Positions 1 to 7,930 of a DNA stretch of 64,000 nt are shown one piece after another. How positions within the stretch are numbered: the first letter of the stretch is position 1; each line of letters opens with the position of its first letter. Made by a program: the position numbers and the translations under genes. The stretch lies in the NCBI GenBank assembly GCA_022824805.1, contig JAJDZE010000021.1, positions 1 through 64,000 on the forward strand, in the 5' to 3' direction. Under the pieces are notes generated by a model, which saw only the letters and a list, made by a program, of their open reading frames with translations, did no database searches and had not been told where the DNA came from. Origin of the DNA: Acidimicrobiia bacterium (lineage in GTDB: Bacteria; Actinomycetota; Acidimicrobiia; Acidimicrobiales; Poriferisodalaceae).

Positions 1-315
1 GGGGGGGGGGGGGGGGGTGTCGCTGCGTCGTTCCAAGGCCCGGTAATCGATTTCGCGCGCCAGCATCTCTCCAAGCAGTGCCTTGAGTTCCTTGGGTGAA
101 GCATCCGCAGCTTTGCGTTTCCAGTAGCTCTTGCGAGCGTCGGTGTAGAGCCGCCACAACCTGGCCGCTGTGGCACAGGCCTCGCACGGCTCTTCGTCAC
201 GCTTTCGATGGCGCTGAAATGCCGCATAGGTCCCGCACGGCCGCAGCTTTTTGCCGCCGACGTTGACCCGCGTTCGTTCGCCCCCGTCTGCTAGCGAGTA
301 GCCCTCAGCCGTCAT
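1..315 (-). CDS. Small Cys-containing hypothetical protein, truncated at left edge
   Basis: My own minus-strand reading from ATG at 315 gives MTAEGYSLADGGERTRVNVGGKKLRPCGTYAAFQRHRKRDEEPCEACATAARLWRLYTDARKSYWKRKAADASPKELKALLGEMLAREIDYRALERRSDT, open to the window edge. It is absent from the ORF track. The PCGTxAAxxRHxxxxEEPCEAC pattern resembles small actinophage/actinobacterial proteins. Confidence 0.55.
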   Translation of the reverse strand, partial: MTAEGYSLADGGERTRVNVGGKKLRPCGTYAAFQRHRKRDEEPCEACATAARLWRLYTDARKSYWKRKAADASPKELKALLGEMLAREIDYRALERRSDTPPPPP

Positions 316-324
316 GCGCTGCCC

Positions 325-1002
325 CTACGTATGGAATGGCGCGGATGCTGGCCATCCGATATCGCGCAGCACGCTCGCGGCCTCTTCCGGATTGCGGCGC
401 ACCGCGGCACGCAGTTGTTGAGTGTGGAACCGATCTCGCGAAGCGTCGAGTTCGTCCTGCCACCCCGATCGCGGTGTCACGAGATCTTCAAGTATGCAGA
501 ACTCGATGAGATCTTCGAGGCTCGGCCTGAACCTGCGTCCTCCTACCGGCAGGTGCAAGTCGACAGGCCGGCGCCGTGGGTGCCCGCAGGCGTTCAGCAT
601 CTGTTGCAACGAACTTGCCTCCCCTTGGACAGGGAGATGCGCGGCCGGGTACTGATTCGCAGGCTCTCTTGTGTAGTCATACGTCAGCACCGCTGAACTG
701 TCCCTTGCGGTCTGCAATGTGTACGTGCTTCTTGTGGTGGCCATGTGGCGACCTGCTTCGTCGAGCCGCAGGCTCTGGATGAGGTGGAGGCAGAGGCGGG
801 CCGGTGATCGAGACGTGGTCAGGTCAACAGGCTTGCCGAGTGGCTGCTTCCGTGTGGTGCAGTAGCCGACGACGGCCGTTCCTCGAGGGTCCAAGCTCGC
901 GGTCAGGCGTACGCCGTCCGTCACAGTCCCGTTGAGCAGCTCCGAGAGTTCTCCGGCGAAGTCTCGCGCTTGGCGTAGCAGATCAGGCTGGGAGCGGCTC
1001 AA
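325..1002 (-). CDS. Conserved hypothetical protein
   Basis: ORF 325..1158 with coherent protein-like C-terminal two thirds; the N-terminal part overlaps the upstream small gene, so an internal TTG near 1002 is a likelier start. No family recognised. Confidence 0.5.
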   Translation of the reverse strand: MSRSQPDLLRQARDFAGELSELLNGTVTDGVRLTASLDPRGTAVVGYCTTRKQPLGKPVDLTTSRSPARLCLHLIQSLRLDEAGRHMATTRSTYTLQTARDSSAVLTYDYTREPANQYPAAHLPVQGEASSLQQMLNACGHPRRRPVDLHLPVGGRRFRPSLEDLIEFCILEDLVTPRSGWQDELDASRDRFHTQQLRAAVRRNPEEAASVLRDIGWPASAPFHT

Positions 1003-1189
1003 AAGACGAGATGACGAACCATGCTTGGCGAGCGGTGTGGCTCTCGAATCGCCCTTCGGCGGCTTGGCGCTGGAGTTCTTCCCATGTGCAGCCAGCTTCA
1101 GCGAGCGCGTTGTCGACCATCTCCCGAATGCCTTCGTCGTCAAGCACGATGACCTCAATGTCGTCGTATCGGCTGTCGGTCTCAGTCAT
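983..1189 (-). CDS. Small acidic hypothetical protein (antitoxin-like size)
   Basis: 68 aa ORF MTETDSRYDDIEVIVLDDEGIREMVDNALAEAGCTWEELQRQAAEGRF...; overlaps and precedes the next minus-strand gene. Confidence 0.5.
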   Translation of the reverse strand: MTETDSRYDDIEVIVLDDEGIREMVDNALAEAGCTWEELQRQAAEGRFESHTARQAWFVISSFEPLPA

Positions 1190-1350
1190 CGTGGTGCTCG
1201 CTTCGGCGATGAGCCAATCTCGGCGGAATGTTAGAGGGGCTGGTTGGAACCCGTGTACATGCTCGCGCCGGGGTGTGACACAACGGTACTGGTAACCGGC
1301 ACCGTATGGTGTTTGGCACCGTCATCTCAAGGTGCCTGGACGGGATTCGG

Positions 1351-3048
1351 TCAGCCGCCGTGGCGGAGGAGTTGGCCGCTGTAGGTCTCGGTCTGGGTGT
1401 CTTCGGAGATGGTCTCGGCGCCGTTCACTATGACGCTGCGGTAGCCGCTGGCCCGCTGAATGCGGCGCCACTCGCCGCCCGGCAGGTCGTGCACCACTTC
1501 GTTGGGCCCGACGGCCAGATTCTCTGGGTCGTACACCACGACGTCAGCAGGGCCGCCCTGGCGAATCAGGCCGCGATCGCGGAAACCGGCGAGCTGCGCG
1601 GGAAGCGCCGACAGCCGCCGATGCGCTTCCTCGTAGGTCACCCACTCGTTCTCGCGCACCTGCTCGGAGAGCGTCTCGGTGGGGTAGCGACCTGCCGTGA
1701 GGAACTTCGTGTGCGCCCCGCCGTCGGACACGCCGAACAGCATGTGCGGGTACTGCACCACATCGCGCAGCAGCTCTGAATTGCCCTGCGGCGGCGCCAC
1801 GAAGAACAGCGTGTCCAGCCCGTCAGTGACAGCCACATCCAGCATGAGGTCCACCGGGTGCTTGCCGGCGACTTCGGCCGCCTGGCCCACCGACATCTCC
1901 CGGTACTGCTCGGTCGATTCGGTGCGTGGCGACAGGATGGTCACGGTCTCGATGCCCGCGGTCGCGGTGCGGGGCATCGTGTCCTTGAGCGCCTGCCGGC
2001 GCTCGGGATCGGCCATCTTGGCCAAGCGCTCGGCCTTGTCGCCCATGCAGGCTTCCATCCAAGCCTCGGAGTCGTCGTAGAGGTTCCAGTCCTCAAGGGT
2101 GAACGTGAAACCGGCATCGCTGGTCACGCCCTGGCCGTACACCGGAACGCCCTGTTCGCGGCAGCGCTCCAGCCACTCGATCTGACGGCGGTGGATGCTG
2201 GGCTTGTCCTCGAACGCCTGCACCACGTTGTGCAGCAGCGGCCGCCCGCTGATCGATGCGATCTCCTCGAGGTGGGCCATGTCGTGGGCCACGTTGCCGC
2301 TGGTGAGCGTCATCTGCACGACGCCCTCGTTGCGCTCGGCGAGCACGCGGGCCAGCACCCGGGCGGTCTCGTCGTTCATCATGTCGGTCGGCATCGGCGT
2401 GCCGTCCCAGTCGCGCTGCACCGCAGCGGGACCGGTCGGAGGCAGCCGCTGCGCCGACCAGCCGCAGCCGCCCGCGTCCATCGCCTCGTGCACCAGCTTG
2501 GCCAGCATCTCGTGCTCGCCTTCAGTGGGCAGCCGCCCAGACTTCGCATCGTCGAGGCCGAGCACCATCACCAGCATGGGGCCGATCGGCACGTACGGCA
2601 GAATGTTCATCGCCTTGGGCGTGCGTTCGAGGCTGTCCAGATACTCCGGGAAGGTCACCCAGTCCCAGGGCATGCCCTGGCGCATCGACTCATAGGGGAT
2701 GGCCTCGACGCGGGTCATCGAGCGCATCGCGTACTCGCGCATGTCGGGATCCACCGGGGCGAAACCGAAGCCGCAGTTGCCGATGGCCACCGAGGTGATG
2801 CCGTGCCAGCCTGACAGCGTGCAGTAGGGGTCCCAGAAGACCTGCGCGTCGTAGTGCGTGTGCAGGTCGACGAAGCCGGGGGCGATGTGCATGCCGGAGG
2901 CGTCGATGACCTTGGCGCCCTCGCGGGCGTCGACCCGGCCGACAGCGGCGATCCGTCCGCCGGCGATGCCGACGTCGCCGCGCACCCTCGGTGCCCCGGT
3001 GCCGTCGAAGATCATCCCGTCCTTGATGACGATGTCATAGGTGCTCAT
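1351..3048 (-). CDS. N-acyl-D-amino-acid deacylase / amidohydrolase family protein
   Basis: MSTYDIVIKDGMIFDGTGAPRVRGDVGIAGGRIAAVG...HIAPGFVDLHTHYDAQVFWDP is the typical D-aminoacylase metal-binding start; ATG at 3048 is inside the longer ORF 1351..3393. Confidence 0.9.
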   Translation of the reverse strand: MSTYDIVIKDGMIFDGTGAPRVRGDVGIAGGRIAAVGRVDAREGAKVIDASGMHIAPGFVDLHTHYDAQVFWDPYCTLSGWHGITSVAIGNCGFGFAPVDPDMREYAMRSMTRVEAIPYESMRQGMPWDWVTFPEYLDSLERTPKAMNILPYVPIGPMLVMVLGLDDAKSGRLPTEGEHEMLAKLVHEAMDAGGCGWSAQRLPPTGPAAVQRDWDGTPMPTDMMNDETARVLARVLAERNEGVVQMTLTSGNVAHDMAHLEEIASISGRPLLHNVVQAFEDKPSIHRRQIEWLERCREQGVPVYGQGVTSDAGFTFTLEDWNLYDDSEAWMEACMGDKAERLAKMADPERRQALKDTMPRTATAGIETVTILSPRTESTEQYREMSVGQAAEVAGKHPVDLMLDVAVTDGLDTLFFVAPPQGNSELLRDVVQYPHMLFGVSDGGAHTKFLTAGRYPTETLSEQVRENEWVTYEEAHRRLSALPAQLAGFRDRGLIRQGGPADVVVYDPENLAVGPNEVVHDLPGGEWRRIQRASGYRSVIVNGAETISEDTQTETYSGQLLRHGG

Positions 3049-3473
3049 GTGGTCTCCCAACCCATCCGCTGTGCTGCGTAGAGCGTGTCGGTGTATTCCT
3101 CCATGTGGGCGATCAGGCCGTCGCGGCAGTCGTACACCCAGCAGTACTGGTTGTCGTAGTCGCGGCCGGTGGCCTTGGCGGTGGCCGTCAGCCGCTGCTG
3201 CACAACGGCGGTGCCGCCCTCGACGATCATCCTGCGGACTTCGAGGCTGATCGGCTGGGAGACGTCGAAGGTCTGCCTGACGACACGACCTCCCAAGGCC
3301 TCCACTACCTCTTTTGCGCCCGTCATCGTGTCGACGGCGTTGCCCTGGGCGGCCGTCTCGGGCAGCACCCAGGTGACCTGGGGGTCGAGACACTCGAGCA
3401 TGGTGTCTCGGTCTGCGGTGGTCAGCGCTGCGTAGTAGCGCTCCATCAATGCCCGCGTCTCGGCACTCTCCAT
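3045..3473 (-). CDS. SnoaL-like / NTF2-like nuclear transport factor 2 family protein
   Basis: 142 aa: MESAETRALMERYYAALTTADRDTMLECLDPQVTWVLPE...; typical SnoaL-like pattern. Confidence 0.75.
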   Translation of the reverse strand: MESAETRALMERYYAALTTADRDTMLECLDPQVTWVLPETAAQGNAVDTMTGAKEVVEALGGRVVRQTFDVSQPISLEVRRMIVEGGTAVVQQRLTATAKATGRDYDNQYCWVYDCRDGLIAHMEEYTDTLYAAQRMGWETT

Positions 3474-3527
3474 TGTTGTGATTCCTCCTGTTGCGAAGCG
3501 ATGTGGCGAAGCGATTCGGCCCAGCCT

Positions 3528-4757
3528 CTAGGGCGCCGTGGCGCGCAGCGCATCGTCGAGCCGGTCGAACAGCAGCCCGATCTCGTCATCGGTGATGATA
3601 AGCGGCGGGCAGAACGCAAGTGCATTGCCGATGGAGCGTGTAATGACACCCCGCTTGAGGAAGGCCTCCTTGGCCTCGGTGGCGTCTCGGCCCAGATCGC
3701 AGGCCCAGATGCCGCCAAGTCCGCGGTAGCTGTCGATCATCCCGTCGCCTTGGAGCGCCAGGAAGCCCTCTTCCATCCGATCGCCGATCTCGCTTGCCCG
3801 ATCGACCAGTCCTTCAGATTCGATGACGCCGATGTTCGCAATGCCGGCCGCGCAGGCTGTCGGGTGACCGGAGTAGGTGTAGCCGTGCATGAACTTGGCC
3901 TCGTCGGCTTCGAGCAGGTCGGCGATGTCGCGTGACACCAGCACGCCGGCCAACGGGATGTAGCCCGACGTAACGCCCTTGGCGAAAGTGAACATGTCCG
4001 GTGCCACGCCGAACGTCTGACCGGCGAACCAGCTCCCGGTGCGTCCGAAGCCGCAGATGACCTCGTCGAAGATCAACAGAGCGCCGTTTTCTGTGCACAG
4101 GCGGCGCAGCCCCTCGAAGTACCCAGGGGGCGGCGGAATCACTCCGCCCGCACCTTGAATCGGCTCGGAGATGACCGCGGCGATCCGCTCGCCGTGCTCC
4201 GCGAAGACCTGCGCGGCGGGCTCGACGTCGTCGTTGGGTATCTCGACCACGTGGGGCATGAGGTCGCCCCAGCCCTCACGGTACGCAGCTCCTCCCTGCA
4301 CGCTGGTGCCGCCCACATTCACGCCGTGGTACCCGGCGGAGCGGCGAACGATGATCTGCCGATCGGTGTCGCCCTTGAGATGGTGAACGCGACGGGCGAA
4401 CTTCAATGCCGTGTCGACGGCTTCGGAGCCCGAACATGCCAGGAACACTCGCCCGTCGGGGTGCTGGGAGCGGGCGCGCACCATCTCGGCGAGCTCGACG
4501 GCGGGGCCGTTGGAGAAGGGCTCGAATGTGTTGTAGGTCGCCAGCTGATCGAGCTGCGCACCGATGGCATCGATGACGGTGCGGTTCCCGTGGCCGATCT
4601 GGCACAGCCACAAGCTGGCGAGGCCGTCGATGTACTCGTTGCCAGCGTCGTCGGTGAGTTTGACGCCCTCGCCCGAGACGATCCGAATGAACTCGTTCTC
4701 GCTGCGGCCGACAATCGAATACGGATGGATGAGTGCGTTGCTGTCCATGGTGGACAC
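3528..4757 (-). CDS. Class III aminotransferase (PLP-dependent)
   Basis: 409 aa with LLIFDEVICGFGRTGSWFAGQTFGVAPDMFTFAKGVTSGYIPLAGVLVS, the PLP lysine region of omega-aminotransferases. Confidence 0.93.
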   Translation of the reverse strand: MSTMDSNALIHPYSIVGRSENEFIRIVSGEGVKLTDDAGNEYIDGLASLWLCQIGHGNRTVIDAIGAQLDQLATYNTFEPFSNGPAVELAEMVRARSQHPDGRVFLACSGSEAVDTALKFARRVHHLKGDTDRQIIVRRSAGYHGVNVGGTSVQGGAAYREGWGDLMPHVVEIPNDDVEPAAQVFAEHGERIAAVISEPIQGAGGVIPPPPGYFEGLRRLCTENGALLIFDEVICGFGRTGSWFAGQTFGVAPDMFTFAKGVTSGYIPLAGVLVSRDIADLLEADEAKFMHGYTYSGHPTACAAGIANIGVIESEGLVDRASEIGDRMEEGFLALQGDGMIDSYRGLGGIWACDLGRDATEAKEAFLKRGVITRSIGNALAFCPPLIITDDEIGLLFDRLDDALRATAP

Positions 4758-4881
4758 CCCCGTGTTTGCGCTCCCGAGAGCCTGGGCACAGGCTTGGGCG
4801 CAGCCTACGCGTGCGCTCGTGCCCGAGGCTCAGCCTCCCAAGGGTCGCGCGGATAGGTGAACGTTCTCGTTGTCGCACCTG

Positions 4882-4925
4882 TTGTTTCCCGCTCTAGTTC
4901 GCTTCGCTCGCGGGCCGCTCGGGCC
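4882..4925 (-). repeat. Interspersed 44-nt repeat, copy A
   Basis: Reverse complement ggcccgagcggcccgcgagcgaagcgaactagagcgggaaacaa matches 51379..51422 at 40 of 44 positions. Confidence 0.8.
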
Positions 4926-4997
4926 GGGGGCTCAGCCTCTTTAGGCTGATGGCGTTTGGCGGCTTGCCCGAGGGTGCTGCCGCTGAAGGGAGTTGCG

Positions 4998-6224
4998 ATG
5001 TCGCTGCGATACGGCCGGCCGCTGGTCATGATTCCCGGCCCGTCGGTCATCCCCGATCGGGTGCTGAACGCGATGCGGCGTCCCATTCCGAACATCTACG
5101 AGGGCGAGGTGGTCGATCTCACCTATTCGCTGCTCGAGCGGCTGCCCGCGCTTGCCCGCACCGAGCACCGGGCCTACATCGCCATCTCCAACGGGCACGG
5201 CGCTTGGGAGATGGCGACGACCAACACGCTCTCACGCGGCGACAAGGTGCTCGTGCTCGAAGTGGGCCACTTCGCCACGAACTGGGCCGAGATGGCCGCG
5301 ATGAGCGGGGTCAAGTTCGAAGTGCTGCACGCACCTGATCGGGCAGCCATCGAATTCGATGCCGTGCTGGACCGGCTGCGTGCCGACGTCGGACGGGAGT
5401 TTGCGGCGGTCTTCGTCGCCCAGACCGACACCTCGACGACGGTGCGAAACGACATCGCCGCGGTGCGGCGCGCGCTGGATGAGGCCGACCACCCGGCGCT
5501 GCTGATGGCCGACTGCGTGGCATCACTGGGATGCGAGCCCTTCGAGATGGACGCCTGGGGTGTGGACGTGACGGTTGCGGGCAGCCAGAAGGGCCTGATG
5601 GTGCCGCCGGGCCTCGGCATCGTCTGGGTGGGCCCGAAGGCATGGGAAGCACATCAGCGAGCCGACCTGCGCACCGCCTACTGGGACTGGTCACGGCGGA
5701 CCGATCCCGACGCCCACTACTGGATCTTCTGCGGCACCCCGCCGGTCCAGCACCTGTGGGGCCTCGCCGAAGCGCTCGACATGATCGACGAGGAGGGCTT
5801 GGAGAACATCTGGGCACGTCACGATGTGATGGCGCGAGCCGTGCACGCTGCGGTGGATGCGTGGTCGGCACCGGGCGCTCTCGAGTTGAACGTGCCTGTC
5901 CCGTCGCAGCGCTCGAACTCGGTGACGCTGGTTCGCACGGGTGAGGTGCCGGCTGGCCAGATCCGCCATACATGTGAAGACGAAGCCGGCCTCACCTTGG
6001 GACTCAACATTCAAGGCGACCCCGATGCGGCCTTCCGCATCGGGCACATGGGGCACCTCAACCCGCCGATGCTGCTCGGGACCATCGGCACCATCGAGGC
6101 CGTGCTCGGATCCATGGATGCGCCGATGGGTGGTTCGGGTGTGGCCGCCGCCGCTCAGGTCATCGCACGTGCCACGACGCCGGCGCCCAAGCCGCCCCCC
6201 GCCCCCGAGGATCCCTGGTCCTAG
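4998..6224 (+). CDS. Class V aminotransferase (alanine-glyoxylate / pyridoxamine-pyruvate type)
   Basis: MSLRYGRPLVMIPGPSVIPDRVLNAMRRPIPNIYEGE...MADCVASLGCEPFEMDAWGVDVTVAGSQKGLMVPPGLGIVWV; PLP lysine in SQKGLM. Confidence 0.9.
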   Translation: MSLRYGRPLVMIPGPSVIPDRVLNAMRRPIPNIYEGEVVDLTYSLLERLPALARTEHRAYIAISNGHGAWEMATTNTLSRGDKVLVLEVGHFATNWAEMAAMSGVKFEVLHAPDRAAIEFDAVLDRLRADVGREFAAVFVAQTDTSTTVRNDIAAVRRALDEADHPALLMADCVASLGCEPFEMDAWGVDVTVAGSQKGLMVPPGLGIVWVGPKAWEAHQRADLRTAYWDWSRRTDPDAHYWIFCGTPPVQHLWGLAEALDMIDEEGLENIWARHDVMARAVHAAVDAWSAPGALELNVPVPSQRSNSVTLVRTGEVPAGQIRHTCEDEAGLTLGLNIQGDPDAAFRIGHMGHLNPPMLLGTIGTIEAVLGSMDAPMGGSGVAAAAQVIARATTPAPKPPPAPEDPWS

Positions 6225-6261
6225 ACGACCACGCCGACCATCCGCCGGGCCCCGAGGACCC

Positions 6262-6984
6262 TTAGCCGGCGGCGAGTTGGCGGACGAGCACGACGGCGGC
6301 GCTGGTTGCTGCGACCGACAGCACGATGATCCGGAAGCGGGGGCCTGCCAAGCGTGGCCGCAGCCACCTGCCGATCGGCAGGCCGAGTGCGACAGCGGGC
6401 AGCAGGCCCAGCCCCAACCAGAGCTCCCGCAGGCCGAATTCGCCGACAATGACGAGGGCAGCGATGATCGCCGTGCCGACGAACAGCATGAAGGTGGCCA
6501 AGGTGGCTCGCAGGGCTGATGGCTCCCAGTGGCTGGCAAAGACCGCGTACACCGGCCCGGGCACTGCGGCCACCGACGATGAGAAGGCCGTGCCGGCGCC
6601 GGCTGTGTAGTCGGCTCGGCGGCCCTCGGGCGGCCGGAAACCGATCGCCTGCACCGCCACGGCCGCCAGCACGAACACGCTCACCGCAATCGCCAGCGAG
6701 CGGTCGCTCAGCACCGTCAACAGCGCGACGCCGCCGACAAGACCGACAGGCGCCGCAATCAACTGCCGGCGCAGGGCAGGGGCGTTCAGCGCCGCCCGGT
6801 CCGCGATCGCGTTGCGAACATTGATGCCCCCGGCCACCATCAGCATCGGGCCTGGCACGAAGGTGGGCTCCATCACCACCAGGATCGGGCCGGCGATGAG
6901 GCCCATTCCGAGGCCGATGCAGGCCTGTGTGCCGGCGCCCACCGCGATGCACAGCGCCGCGATCAGGTATTCCGCGACGCTCAC
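6262..6984 (-). CDS. TauE/SafE family sulfite exporter-like membrane protein
   Basis: 240 aa, multiple hydrophobic segments, GLGMGLIAGPILVVMEPTFVPGPMLMVAGGINVRNA pattern. Confidence 0.8.
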   Translation of the reverse strand: MSVAEYLIAALCIAVGAGTQACIGLGMGLIAGPILVVMEPTFVPGPMLMVAGGINVRNAIADRAALNAPALRRQLIAAPVGLVGGVALLTVLSDRSLAIAVSVFVLAAVAVQAIGFRPPEGRRADYTAGAGTAFSSSVAAVPGPVYAVFASHWEPSALRATLATFMLFVGTAIIAALVIVGEFGLRELWLGLGLLPAVALGLPIGRWLRPRLAGPRFRIIVLSVAATSAAVVLVRQLAAG

Positions 6985-7110
6985 GCAGAACTCGTCACGC
7001 CACCGACGGAGCGCTCGCGACCGGCAGGATGCTCACGTGCGCCCGGAGTGCCCGACGCGGACGGCTCTGCTCACGGCCATCGGGCGTCCTGTCGTGGGGG
7101 TATGCCGGCG

Positions 7111-7785
7111 CTAGATCGTGAAGGGCTCCCCGTCGCCTCGCTCGCGCACGGCAATCTCCTCAACCGGCTTGCGGCTCAGCTTGGTGAGCTGCTTGGTCGG
7201 CTTGCCGACAGGAAGCAGCGCGCACACTGCCTCCCAGTCCTCCAGTCCGAGCAGTTCCTTGGCTGCGGGCTCACTTGCCGAGAGCAGCGTGGTCATTGCC
7301 CCGCCCAGGCCCTCATTGCGGGCACCCAGCAGGATGTTCCACGCGAATGGGTACACCGATGCGCCGCTGACCACTCCGATGCGGTCCTGTTCTTTGTCGA
7401 TCGAGGCCACATTGCGCAGATCGACGGTGATCACCAGCACGACGGGCACTTCGTCCATGTGCTCGAACATCGGGAGCGGGAACTTCAGCGACTCGTCGGC
7501 CATGGCCTCTTCGATGTTCACCGAAGACGGGCTGTAGCTCTGCCAATACACCTCGCCGGCAGCGACCTGAGCAGCGGCGACGCGCATCGCTGGAATGCAC
7601 AGCTCGCCGAGGCGCTTCTTGCGAGCGGGATCTCGCACCACGATGACCTTGTGGCCCTGGCGGTTGCCGCCGCTGGCGGCGAAGCGGGCATTGTCGAAGA
7701 TGCGGTACAGCACCTCGTCGGTGACTTCGTCGTCGGTGAAGTCCCGAGCGGCGAAGGTGGTGCGCATGACGTCGTATATCTCCAT
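7111..7785 (-). CDS. Nitroreductase family protein
   Basis: MEIYDVMRTTFAARDFTDDEVTDEVLYRIFDNARFAASGGNRQGHKVIVVRDPARK...; start at 7785 inside ORF 7111..7989. Confidence 0.88.
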   Translation of the reverse strand: MEIYDVMRTTFAARDFTDDEVTDEVLYRIFDNARFAASGGNRQGHKVIVVRDPARKKRLGELCIPAMRVAAAQVAAGEVYWQSYSPSSVNIEEAMADESLKFPLPMFEHMDEVPVVLVITVDLRNVASIDKEQDRIGVVSGASVYPFAWNILLGARNEGLGGAMTTLLSASEPAAKELLGLEDWEAVCALLPVGKPTKQLTKLSRKPVEEIAVRERGDGEPFTI

Positions 7786-7930
7786 CTCGCCAGTCTCGCA
7801 CCGGTCGGCCAACTCCGCGCCGGTGACGAGTCGGCCCGGCAACCGACACGCCGGTGTGTCGTGCGGCGTGTGACACCGGTCGGCAACAATCGCCGCAGCG
7901 CATGACCCGCAGCACCCATCGGAGGCAATC

